This document shows, piece after piece, positions 11,149 to 20,959 of a stretch of 64,000 bases of DNA. Under the pieces are notes generated by a model. The model saw only the letters and a program-made list of their open reading frames with translations, had not been told where the DNA came from and searched no databases. The stretch covers positions 211,096 through 275,095 of the forward strand of contig MU006249.1 of assembly GCA_010093685.1 (NCBI GenBank), in the 5' to 3' direction. The translations under genes were made by a program, and so were the position numbers. How positions within the stretch are numbered: the stretch's first letter is position 1; each line of letters starts with the position of its first letter. The DNA is from Ophiobolus disseminans (Eukaryota > Ascomycota > Dothideomycetes > Pleosporales > Phaeosphaeriaceae).

Positions 11149-12379
11149 ATGCGCCTTTCTCTCCTCGCAATTGCTGGTCTCACAGCTGTATGTGGCGCTG
11201 CTCCCTCAGCTTCATTATCCAAGATTCGACAAGCAAGAACAGCCAGCGAACGGCTCGGTCTTAAATGGCTTGGTGGTAACAGCACTCTTCCAAAGATACT
11301 GTTAGTTATGCCGCGTTATTACTCATATTGTGTGTCAGCTCACATCGCACAGAGTCTTGTATACTGGAGGCACGATTGCAAGTGGATCAGCCTATGGCGC
11401 ATTAGACGACACGCAGTACGGACAGCTTTCTCGAACAGGAGAGCAAATCATCGCTCAAAATCCTTACTTGTTGAACACGACCCAACTTGCCGTATCCAAC
11501 TGGACCACAACCTCGGACGGCTCGACTGGGACAAACGACGCGCTCGTCATGAACATGACGCGTTTCGTGCACGACGCACTTTGTTCAAAGGACAGCGACA
11601 TCGATGGAGCTGTCTACACCCACGGCACAAACTCACTCGAAGAGACAGCCTTCCTCATGGACAGCCTTGTCAACTGTGGGAAACCAATTGTCGGCACTGG
11701 CTCAATGCGACCGTGGACACACATCGGCTTCGAGGGAAACGCCAACTTCTACGATGCGGTTACCCTTGCTGCAAGCCCGGAAGCACGTAACAGAGGTTTG
11801 ATGGTAGCTTTCAACGCTCGCATCATACCGGGTTATTGGGTGACCAAGGAACATAGCACCAATCCTGACGCATTCGGTCCCACTGCAGGCGGCGATCTCG
11901 GCATATTCATCAACAGCCTGCCCGTCTTTTTCAACACGCCGTCTCAGCCTCTGTTCAAACACTACTTCGACATCGACGCGGTCTCACAATACAACACATT
12001 TCCGACGCTACCGAAAGTCGACATTCTCTACGCCGCTCGTGAATTCGACGGCAAGCTCGTTTTAAATGCGCAAGCTAATGGGGCGCAAGGAGTTGTTATT
12101 GCGGGCACTGGCAACGGAGGTGTGCCGAGCGGTCAAGACGAGATAGAAGAGGCGATGGGCAAGGGACTACAGGTTGTGGTTGGTACGCGCAGTCCGTTTG
12201 GACCCAGTAGTCCGGCGAAGACACCTACATTTGCGAAAGCAGGCTTTGTGCATGTGATTCAGGCGAGAATTATGCTGCAGTTGGCGATTGCTAGTGGCAT
12301 GAATATGAACCAGACCATTGATGTTTTCGAGGGAGGCTTCAAAAAGGCTATTGGACAGGCTTGGAGTCCTGAAAGCTGA
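11149..12379 (+). CDS. L-asparaginase, secreted type II
   Basis: Hydrolyses L-asparagine to aspartate and ammonia. Exons 11149-11300 and 11353-12379, joined across a 52-bp intron (GTTAGT...CAG) as KILVLYTGGTIASG; 1179 nt, 392 residues. The N-terminus MRLSLLAIAGLTAVCGAAP is a clear signal peptide, so the enzyme is extracellular or in the wall. The nucleophile Thr lies in LYTGGTIAS. The second catalytic block reads YTHGTNSLEETAFLMD (THGT-x3-EET), followed by VGTGSMRPWTHIGFEG. The C-terminal domain has GVVIAGTGNGGVPSG and GTRSPFGP. The length is normal for fungal periplasmic-type asparaginases and no lesion is seen. Confidence 0.95.
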
Positions 12380-13477
12380 GCCTGGAGGCAATGAGATATT
12401 GTGGTGTTACGAATCCAACGATAAATGACCTATGTAGGTCTCACGCAGCGTGATACACTAGGTACCAATTTTCCATTATTGACACGGACGGCAGGAGCGA
12501 AGGTGGCCGGACCTTCCCCAGCCGTTCACGACTGCTGTGCTAATCGTTACTCACTCTTAAATGTATGTTCGAACACTTTTTAATTGCGCGTTCTCAACAA
12601 CATGCGTAACAAGGCTCGCTGAGTAGTCTATCGTCAAAACTTGTTTGGGAGTTATTAGCTACTGTCAGATGTGGGAGACCGGGCAAAAAGAGGAAGAAGG
12701 TTGTTGTATTGAGAAAGCTACAGAGAGCGATTATATACACAACCAAGATGTGTAAGCCAGTGACTAAGAGTCACGTGAAGATGCAGTCCACAGTGTACCA
12801 TGTGAACTGAGGTACCAGGCTGACAGCTACCAGATGCCATTGCTTCTTCGGATGTAGCCGCAGCGACGAACTCATTGCCCTCCGTGCCTCTCCATGTTCT
12901 CCGCACATACAAACGCGGGTCCAGCCGAGTGAGTTTATCATTGTCGCCCGTGCTGCCCAGAGTGGGCAAACAGTTGATGTCTTCGACTTGTGGCACCTTT
13001 GTTTCGCGACACCAGTCTGGTCGTAGAGCTGGTGTTGTGAGTCGTTTGTTTTGGGCAGCTACAGCTCAACCGATGCTTCAGTGTACTTCTACCGCCTCTT
13101 GTGACTCGGCTCGACACGTACACTTCACCAAGTGACTCGGCGACGGCACGATTGACCGTTCGTTCTTCCTATCGCGGTAGCATCTGTTTGTAAGCCTTGG
13201 AAGGTCCCACGCTGTGAGCGTTGGGTGTGGCTAAGATAAGCTTAGCGCGCGCATTTTCCTACCTCCCAACCGAGCAAGAGCGTTTGCTCTCACTACTGCA
13301 ATTCGAGGCCGCCATGAAAACTTTTTCTTTGCCACTCACCCTCGTTCCCTCCCCACACTTCACCAAAAGCCTCACCTTTTCTGGATAACCAGCCAAGCTC
13401 TATCTTCAGGACGACATACGCTCATTGTCAGATCAACTCTGAACAGTTCGGCCGACGGCCGCATCCTCGACTTCAAC
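12380..13477. other. intergenic around the solo LTR; promoter of GH128 gene
   Basis: Apart from the LTR no gene is seen. The stretch at 13200-13477 is the likely promoter and 5' UTR of the glucanase; it is pyrimidine-rich at 13330-13380. Confidence 0.4.
12663..12825 (-). mobile_element. solo LTR, copy 1, with 5-bp target duplication
   Basis: A 163-bp element that begins TG and ends CA on the minus strand (TGTCAGCCTGG...CATCTGACA). It is flanked by perfect GCTAC repeats at 12658-12662 and 12826-12830. It holds a TATA-like GTGTATATAATCGCTC followed by a CTCAATACAACAACCTTCTT transcript-start-like block. A very similar copy lies at 24143-24304 on the plus strand. The size, TG..CA ends, TATA box and 5-bp duplication fit a solo LTR of a Ty1/copia- or Ty3-type retrotransposon. 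Confidence 0.85.
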
Positions 13478-16147
13478 ATGCACCTCTTCACGGTGCACAA
13501 CGCCCTGGGCATTGTGTCCCTCGCTGCGGCTGGCCAAGGTGTTGACCCCCGCTGGCTTCCTGAGGATCCCATATTTCCCAAAGCGCGCCGTGGTGTCGCC
13601 TTCAACAAGCCCGACTACATCAAACTTTTCGCAGCCGAGGGCGGCCACGTCAAGTGGTCCTACAACTGGGACTCAGCCCCTATTGACACCAACACTTACT
13701 TCGAAGTACGTGCCTACTGACTGTATATAAGACATAGACTGACTCTGTTATCATCTTGCAGTACGTTCCGATGCTTCGCTCCAACGACCCCTCTCATACC
13801 GGTCCGTGGTTGGACCGAGTCAAGCGCTCAGCAGACTTCATCAAGGAGAACCCCACTCATCTTCTGGGCTTCAATGATCCGGACATTTGCGCGTAAGTGA
13901 TGTCTCTCCCTAACCAAGAATAACACCGTTACCGACAGTCTTCACGACGACGCACATATGTGATCGATCCGGCATCAGCACACCGCTAACTTACGCTCAG
14001 GAACGGTGCAAGTGGCTCTTGCATGTCGGTGGATGACGCTGTCACGACGTGGAAGAAGTTCATGCAGCCTGCCAAGGAGTACAAGCCGCCCATGTACTTT
14101 GGTTCCCCTGCCGTCACCAACTCAGGTGGTGCCAACGAAGGACTGAACTGGCTGAAGAAGTTCATGAATCAGTGCAACGATTGCAAGGTCGACTTCATAT
14201 GTGTTCACTGGTAAGCTCTCGAGCCGTGCTCAAATACCGACGCATTCCAACTCACTATTGCGTAGGTACGGTGAGGCCAAGAACGTCAATGACTTCAAGA
14301 AACATATTGAAGAGACTCGCAAGATCGCAGTCGGCCGTCCAATCTGGGTTACTGAGTTCCACGCCAATGGTACCGACGACGAAGTCAAGGCCTTTCTCGA
14401 CCAAGTTCTGCCTTGGATGGATGCCTCTCGCGATGTCCAACGCTATGCCTACTTCATGGCCACTCCAGGTATTCTCGTAAGCCCCGACGGAAAGAACACT
14501 TCAGACATTGGCAACCATTACAATATGTTGAAGACGTCACTGCACAAAACTCCTACTCAGACCAATTCCTCGTCAACAGGATCTGCCGCAAACCATCCTT
14601 CAAAGCCAGTTTCAGCGACCTTGAAACCGAGAGAAGAGACGGATGCTGTCGAAGCCCGACAGATCCCACCTCCTGAAGACTGCTGGCAGTGCATCGGCGG
14701 CCCGGAACATTGCTGGCCGGTGAAGTGCCCTGCGACTGATGATGGCGATGTTGAGGATGGCGGCGCCGGTACCTACGGTGCCGCGGCATGCAGGTGCAAG
14801 AAGTGCTACGGTGCTCGATGCCGGCTGATTCCATGCAAGTGTCGACCACCCGTATCTGGAACCGGCAACGGAGCTGTCGAAGCTAGACAGATCTCCGAGC
14901 TCGATTCTCGAGAGGTCGAGAACGACTGGAAGCCTGCATCAATAGATAAATGTTTCAAGTGCGGACCCCTTTACCGACCTTGCTACTACGAACCTTGTAC
15001 CATCAAGCCCCTCATCGATTCCGAGGACCTGGTCATCGATGACGGATCCGCTGAAGTTGTATCGCCTCCGGTTTGCCTCTCGTGCATGGAACCGTATCAG
15101 CCCTGCCACTTTGTACCATGTCCCGAGGTAGGAGACGGTACGGACTTGTTCAAGGTGATGACACCCGTGGATGTTGCATCGACACAGAAGTGGTGCTACT
15201 TCTGCCCTCGCGGCTTCTGTTACAAGTATCCCTGTGCCGACGATGTCAAAGCCGAGAAACGCGACGAAGTCAAGCCAGAAGTTGACTCGACGGCCGCGAC
15301 CTTTGGAGGTGAAATCGACTACTCGACTGCCGTGTCTCTCAACCCACGTTGGACATACGATGGGTGTCAGTGCTGTTGGACGCTGAGATGCGGACTGTGT
15401 GTCTGGTGTCGTCCAGCAAAGTATGATGCTGACGGCAAGCTGAACAAGGTTATAGATGCCACCCCAGGCCTGAGTTCCAAGCGCGAAGTCGAGGACAAGG
15501 CCGACGCTTCAGCTCTCTCAGCATCTACCAACGACGACCTGAACGAGCTTGAAAAGCCCGACATCCTCGCCCTCGGCCCAGACGCAGTCCAAGACGCACA
15601 AGCAAAGAAGAAGTGCGTCTGTTGCTCTCGTCTCAAGTGCCGCCCGTGCATCTGCCGCGACAAAGGTGGACGTCCCGTCATCCCCAAGCCTCCACGTCCA
15701 ACCTCATCTTCAGTCCCTAAGCCAGAAGTGTCAGCAACCCCAGTCGTCAGCGTCATCCCCAGCCCGACTCCCAGCGAGGTTAAACTCCTCGACAAGCGCC
15801 ACGGCTGCAAATGCTGCAAACCCACATGCCACAGCTGCCCTTGCTACGAGAAAGGCGCGCGACCTTACAGTGTGCCAGCTGAGAAGCGCGCTGGAGACGT
15901 CAATCTTGCTCTGCCTGCCTTGGTACTGGTTCCCGAGGCCCAGAAAGACGAGCCCGCCGCAGCACTAGCTGCCGAGCCCGCAAAGGACGATGTCAAGAAG
16001 CCCAACGAACCCATGCCCGATATCCTCTTCCTCGGCCCCGATCACGCCAAGGACCTAGCGCGCAAGAAGTCGTGCAAGTGCTGCGACAACAAGTTGCGGT
16101 GCTATACGTGCAAGTGCAACAAGGCGGGTGCGAGGCCGAAGAATTGA
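13478..16147 (+). CDS. secreted GH128 (Asl1-like) beta-glucanase fused to cysteine-rich tail with Kex2-type sites
   Basis: Exons 13478-13705, 13762-13892, 14001-14210 and 14266-16147 (introns 56, 108 and 55 bp) give 2451 nt, 816 residues. A signal peptide (MHLFTVHNALGIVSLAAAG) is followed by a glycosyl hydrolase catalytic core of about 250 residues: RRGVAFN, HVKWSYNWDS, HLLGFNDPDIC, GSCMSVDDAV, VDFICVHWYGE, PIWVTEFHANG, DVQRYAYFM. The nucleophile Glu is present in WVTEF. The usual acid/base Glu in GFNEPD is Asp here. Beyond residue 280 the tail of about 530 residues holds 46 cysteines in nine clusters. The first five look like CxxC...CxxxPC; the last four look like CxCC..C..CxC. Clusters are separated by acidic linkers with KR pairs at residues 521-522, 595-596, 700-701 and 730-731. 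The block PDILxLGPD...KK-C-x-CC is repeated. Known GH128 family members act on beta-1,3-glucan; the tail function is unknown. Confidence 0.88.
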
Positions 16148-16316
16148 GGCGTCAGCCTGAAATAGTGAGGTGGGAGTGGATGGGACTAGGATTGAGATAT
16201 GGATATCGAGGGGATGGAAAAAAGGTTGAGATTCCGATATATGACGGATAGCTTGACCATGGCTGACATGTATGACTATGGTGGTATCTACGCATAGTCA
16301 GTGGTAACATGAAATG

Positions 16317-16368
16317 CATGAATGGAATGGAATGGAATTTTGTTGGAATTGTATTGAATTGAATTGAA
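16317..16368. repeat. GGAAT/GAATT microsatellite
   Basis: Short run of GGAAT-type and TTGAATTGAATTG units just 3' of the glucanase gene, probably in its 3' UTR. A simple sequence repeat without apparent function. Confidence 0.7.
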
Positions 16369-16553
16369 ATGATTGATGTACGGTGTGATGTGGACAGCTT
16401 ATATGTGAGAGATGGATGAAGGAAAGTTGATCAACTCCATACCAAACGTGAGGGAACTACATCCAACACTGAGAATCACACCTTGTGAACGAGGTTGATA
16501 TTCGCTATGACATGCTATACTACACTGCTTATCATGCAAGTCCTTACACACAT

Positions 16554-17480
16554 CTACATCTTCCCCCCCGTCAACTCCTCCGCCACCTTCTTCGCCCTCT
16601 CCTTCGCCAACCCCACGCCCTCCCCGCCCCTCAACTTGGTCAACATATCGCCCACGCCCTCGGGCATAGCCCCATGCCACGGACTCAATCCCTCCATGCC
16701 GCCCTCGCTCCTGCGCCCCATAACGCCACTCTGATTCCAGCCCATGGGATCCTCCTCGGTGCCAAACGTCTTCTCAATCGCGTCGTCCAGCTGCGCCTCG
16801 TCGACGATAAACGTGCGCGCATTGACGTACAAGTCATGCAATTGCGCGCGGCGCTGATCGTAGACGCGGTTGTGTCGGCGGTGGTACGCGTCGCGCCTTT
16901 TCGGGATATTTTCGCGCGACGTGTTGGGCAGGGTGCCTGCGAGGAAAGCGCGTATACCAGGGGAGAGGGAAGTAGCTGTTAGGACGTCTGTTTCTCTAGG
17001 CGGGGCCGAGGCCCGGGCGCGCATGTCGGCGTAGCTGGCTTTGATTTTCGACAGGTGGAGCGCTTCGTTTGTGAGTTTGCGGTCGTGGAGTTGCTTGACG
17101 CCGTCGCGCAGGGCGGAGCGGCGCGTGTCGGCTAGGCGCTGCTTGTAGAGGCGGTATTCGGCATCTCTGCTGTAGGGACCGGGGGCTTTGGCGTCTTTGG
17201 GCACGCGGGTCGAGCGGGCGAGGAAGACGGGGCTTTGCTTGGGGTGGCGGTTGCGCGTTTTGAAGACATCGCGCGGGACGGGGAGGTGGCCTTTTGGCTG
17301 GGGGGAGAGGGGGAAGGTTGGTTGGAGGGGCTTGGGGACGTCGATGTAGTTTGGCGACTGGGGCCCGAGGGCGAGTGTGGGGGGTGTTGATGTGAAATTG
17401 CGGACGGCATTTCTGCCATTGACGCACGGGACGGTTGACCGCGATGGCCAGGGGAAGCGGACGGGTATTCGTGGAGGCAT
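16554..17480 (-). CDS. mitochondrial small-subunit ribosomal protein mS26 (PET123-like)
   Basis: Single-exon protein of 308 residues. It starts MPPRIPVRFPWPSRSTV with an Arg-rich N-terminus suited to mitochondrial import. The central part is strongly basic and helical: YSRDAEYRLYKQRLADTRR, ALRDGVKQLHDRKLTNEAL, RRDAYHRRHNRVYDQRR. It is followed by LHDLYVNARTFIVDEAQLD, which resembles the C-terminal helix of fungal mS26/PET123 mitoribosomal proteins. The assignment rests on this pattern and is not certain; another basic mitoribosomal protein is the alternative. It shares a 181-bp divergent promoter with NOG2, so mitochondrial and nucleolar ribosome production may be co-expressed here. Confidence 0.68.
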   Translation of the reverse strand: MPPRIPVRFPWPSRSTVPCVNGRNAVRNFTSTPPTLALGPQSPNYIDVPKPLQPTFPLSPQPKGHLPVPRDVFKTRNRHPKQSPVFLARSTRVPKDAKAPGPYSRDAEYRLYKQRLADTRRSALRDGVKQLHDRKLTNEALHLSKIKASYADMRARASAPPRETDVLTATSLSPGIRAFLAGTLPNTSRENIPKRRDAYHRRHNRVYDQRRAQLHDLYVNARTFIVDEAQLDDAIEKTFGTEEDPMGWNQSGVMGRRSEGGMEGLSPWHGAMPEGVGDMLTKLRGGEGVGLAKERAKKVAEELTGGKM

Positions 17481-17661
17481 TGTGGCGGTGGTGGTGTGTC
17501 GTCTGTCCAGCGCTGCGGAGTTGGCTTCGGTGGTGTCGGTCGTGCCTGCAGAAAAGTTCCGCCAAGAGTTTTAGCGGCGGCTGGTAGAAAAAGTTCGGGC
17601 AATTCTCATACTCAACCTCTGCACTCTCACACCCCGCCAACCACAGTGAACCGCCGTCGCA
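17481..17661. promoter_or_regulatory. divergent promoter between mS26 and NOG2
   Basis: Only 181 bp separate the two start codons, so both 5' UTRs and both promoters must lie here. No TATA box is evident, as is common for ribosome-related genes. Inferred from layout alone. Confidence 0.5.
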
Positions 17662-19963
17662 ATGGGTAACGCAAAGAAGGAAGCGAGTCGCAAGGAGCGC
17701 CAGGGCAAGACGGGCGATGGCATGGGCAATGTCAAGGTCAAGGGCGAGAATTTCTACCGGTATGCAGTTGCGCAAAGTGAGCGTATGTAATACTAACAGC
17801 GCACAGCTCCGCGAAGAAGGTCAAGGTCCTCAAGCGATTGACCGACGGCAAGGCCCAGCGGAACGCCAAGGGCGACATCACCAAAGCCGCCTCGTACCAG
17901 ACCCGCGAGGCGCCCATTGCCCGCGTCGAGCCCAACCGCAAATGGTTCAACAACACGCGCGTCATCTCGCAGGATGCCCTCGAGTCCTTCCGCTCCGCCG
18001 TGCAGGCGCAAGCAGCCGACCCGACGACGTACCTCATGAAGCGCAACAAGCTGCCCATGAGCTTAATCGAAGAAAAGGGCAACATCAACGGCCTGAAAGA
18101 GCATGCGGCCAAGATCACCGTCGAGGGACAGCCGTTCAAGGACACGTTCGGCCCCAAGATGCAGCGCAAGCGACCGAAGCTGGACTTTAGCACCATTGAG
18201 GATCTGGCCGGCCGGACGGGCACCATGCACGACACATATCTGGAGCGACTGGAGCAGGCGAAATTGCTCTCCGGTACTTCTGGCGATGTTGAGGCTGACA
18301 ATGACAACCCTGATGGCGACTTTGCGCAGGCGAGGGAGTTTATCTTCATGAAAGGCACCAGTAAACGAATTTGGAATGAGCTGTACGTGTTCTTTGGGGA
18401 AGGTCTAGCTGTGATCACTAACACAACTTAGTTACAAAGTTATCGACTCATCCGATGTCATTCTGCATGTCCTGGATGCCCGAGACCCCGATGGCACACG
18501 GTGTCGCAGTGTGGAGAAGTACATCCGGACAGAAGCGCCCCATAAGCATCTCGTCTTCGTCCTCAACAAGGTTGACCTGGTACCATCGAAAGTCGCCGTA
18601 AGTCTTTCACATCTTCCCCAATTCCCTTCTTGCTCTGTCCATCTCTTCACCCCTTCTCGCGTGATGTGCATGTATGACCCCAACTTAAGTCAAGGACCAT
18701 CTCCTATTTACTATGAATTGGTTCTGTTACAAGTTGGGGAGATTGACAGCGACTCGCCCGCCCGAAGCCGTCTTGGCCAAGGGTAGACCGGCTTTCGTTT
18801 TGATTGCTGGTCGCCAGAGTTGCAGAGTGATGAGTTTGAGTTGAGGACCGCCTCTGCGCTTGAGCAGATAGGTGGCGGTCTTCTTAGTAACATTTCACAC
18901 ATTCCTTCGCCCACGATCGCATTTTACATCATTGTCGACAACCGAGACTGACATCTTGACAGGCTGCCTGGGTCCGACATCTGAGCAAAGAGTTCCCAAC
19001 ACTAGGTATGTATCCTGATATCAAGCAACTTGACATCAACTAACATGCTCAGCCTTCCACGCCTCCATCAACAATTCCTTCGGAAAAGGCTCCCTCATCG
19101 CCCTCCTCCGCCAATTCTCGTCCCTCCACAGCGACCGCAAGCAAATCTCCGTCGGCATGGTTGGTTATCCCAACACTGGCAAGTCCTCCATCATCAACAC
19201 ACTCCGCAAGAAGAAGGTATGCGTCGTGGCGCCCATCGCCGGTGAGACCAAGGTCTGGCAGTACATCACCCTCATGAAGCGCATCTACATGATCGACTGC
19301 CCCGGTATCGTGCCGCCGAACCAGGATGACACGGATGAAGATCTGTTGCTGAGGGGTAGTGTGCGTGTGGAAAACGTCGAGTATCCAGCGCAGTACATCG
19401 AGGCGGTGCTCAAGCGCGTTCAACCACGGCATTTGCAGCGAACATACGACATCACAAACTACGACGACGGCGTCATGTTCCTCGAGCAGCTGTGCAGAAA
19501 GAGCGGCAGGTTACTCAAGGGCGGCGAGGCCGATATCGACGGCGCTGCGAAGATGGTCCTGAACGACTGGATACGCGGCAAGATCCCATGGTTCACCCCA
19601 CCGCCATACAAGGAAGGCGAAGACACTGGCCCCGTCAAGGACAACCGCGACGGAAAACTAGGCGAGATGAGCAAGAAGCGCAAGCGCGATGGCGAGTCAC
19701 AAGCTACCCCCAGCGTTGCAGCCACTGTTGACACTACCGGCACGCCGCAGGATGAGGATGTCGATGAAGACGACGACGAGTTCGGCGGCTTCAGTGACGA
19801 TGAGGGTGGATTGCAGCTTGACGGCGACGAATCTGAAGACGACGCAGCCGGAGGTGCATTGCTGGATGAGGATTCAGCGAGCGACGAATCACTGGTTGAA
19901 GAAGAAATCGCTGTGATATCCGAAGCCCTTGAGAACGAGAAGAAGCGGCAACGGAAGGCGTAG
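17662..19963 (+). CDS. NOG2: nucleolar GTP-binding protein 2 (60S ribosome assembly)
   Basis: Circularly permuted GTPase that checks late nuclear pre-60S particles. Five exons: 17662-17759, 17807-18382, 18432-18597, 18963-19005 and 19053-19963; 1794 nt, 597 residues. The N-terminus MGNAKKEASRKERQGKTGD and the block YLMKRNKLPMSLI are typical NGP1-N features. The GTPase motifs occur in permuted order: VLDARDPDGTR, then NKVDLVP (G4), then GYPNTGKSSIIN (G1), then GETKVWQYI, then DCPGIVPP (G3). The C-terminus is a long acidic tract (DEDVDEDDDEFGGFSDDEG) ending in a basic KKRQRKA. Three introns are 47-49 bp, but intron 3 (18598-18962) is 365 bp and appears to host a snoRNA. Confidence 0.95.
18690..18895 (+). 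ncRNA. candidate H/ACA snoRNA in NOG2 intron (snR191-like by position)
   Basis: The 365-bp intron is about seven times longer than its neighbours and is rich in complementary arms. Arms ATCTCC (18699-18704) and GGAGAT (18738-18743) can pair. GCGAC (18749-18753) pairs with GTCGC (18810-18814), enclosing GAAGCCG/CGGCTTTC. GACCGCC-TCTGC (18846-18857) pairs with GCAGA...GGCGGTC (18864-18880). ACA at 18890-18892 lies 10 nt after the last stem with TTT behind it, as expected for an ACA box three bases from the 3' end. No perfect ANANNA H box was found between the hairpins. In budding yeast the NOG2 intron encodes H/ACA snoRNA snR191, so position supports the call. The rRNA target was not confirmed. 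Confidence 0.5.
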
Positions 19964-20959
19964 CATAGTTTGGTGGAATTTGAAGGTTGGTTTATGTGTG
20001 AAATGATACCCCGGTTAATGAATCCGCTTGATACTTTTTTTTGCTTTGCTGTGCGTCTGGTGAATGGTTGCATGTCTGAATACTTGAGTATGACGGGCTT
20101 GCTTGGTCAGTTATTTGATGGATTTGTTGGTAAGGGTTGGACATGTAGGTGGTGTATGTTTGGTGATGCGGGGAGCGAGGAGAGAGTTGTTGGTAAGGGT
20201 TGTTGGTGCTTTTTTGCGGGGTGTTGGGCTTTTGCGTGCGTGTAGATTAAGATTTTGGTTTGAGATTTTGGATTGGGGTTGGGGTTGGGATAGGTGTAGT
20301 AGCAGCAGCGCGACTTCTTCTTGCACGCCTACTGCCTCTTTTCACATACGAGTGAAAATAACAAGAGTTAAGAAAAAGCAATAAATAAATAAGAACGTAC
20401 GCTAAGTCTATATATTTACCTCTTATTAGCTGCAATGTCTGTTACGTGACGACTGCTTACATTTTGCTACCCCTGTTATTTTTACTCCTACGTGGGAAAA
20501 GGCAGTACACTGTTAACCGAAGACGTAGGTTTCTTCGTTTTAGAGGTACTATTTAGTTTTACAAGTTGGCTAAAGGTAAAGGTAAATACGTAGAAAGATA
20601 GAGTAATTATCTCTCTAGTTATTTATCTATCTAGAATTCTTCTAGGTACACTACCGGTATGCGCGGATGCGTATTTTGACGCAAAGATCGAGTTAACTCT
20701 ACTTGCGTTGTATGTAGAATCACCCTGATCTTGTTGGGACTTGCAACACAAAAACCCCGAGCTCCTTCGTGGCATTGCGCCTTCCAAGACAGACCCCAGC
20801 ATCTTGTTCAACGCTAACCTCCTGGCTGCCTTGCGCGAAGGATGAACTGCATGTGGCCCGTGCGTCTCTAGCCATCTCATAAAAGCGGCTACGATCCAAC
20901 ATCCAACCTCACATTCACTACACTTCTCAAATCCCCGCCTTCCGACTCAATCGCCTGCT
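19964..20959. other. intergenic with AT-rich, repeat-relic-like stretch
   Basis: After the NOG2 3' end the DNA is G/T-rich to about 20330. The stretch 20370-20650 is markedly AT-rich with short TAAAGGTAAAGGTAAATACG and TTATCTCTCTAGTTATTTAT runs, the look of a mutated old repeat. No gene is seen. The F-box gene promoter lies at the right end. Confidence 0.4.

Noticed and set aside
15367..15825. 152-residue minus-strand open frame inside the glucanase gene
   Set aside because: It is an antisense shadow of the cysteine-rich tail; the plus strand has splice sites, a signal peptide and repeated motifs.
16996..17775. 259-residue minus-strand frame overlapping mS26 and NOG2
   Set aside because: Shadow frame, Arg/Pro-rich; it overlaps the NOG2 start and the better mS26 frame.
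19459..20073. 204-residue minus-strand frame over the NOG2 acidic tail
   Set aside because: Serine-rich antisense of the Asp/Glu repeat.
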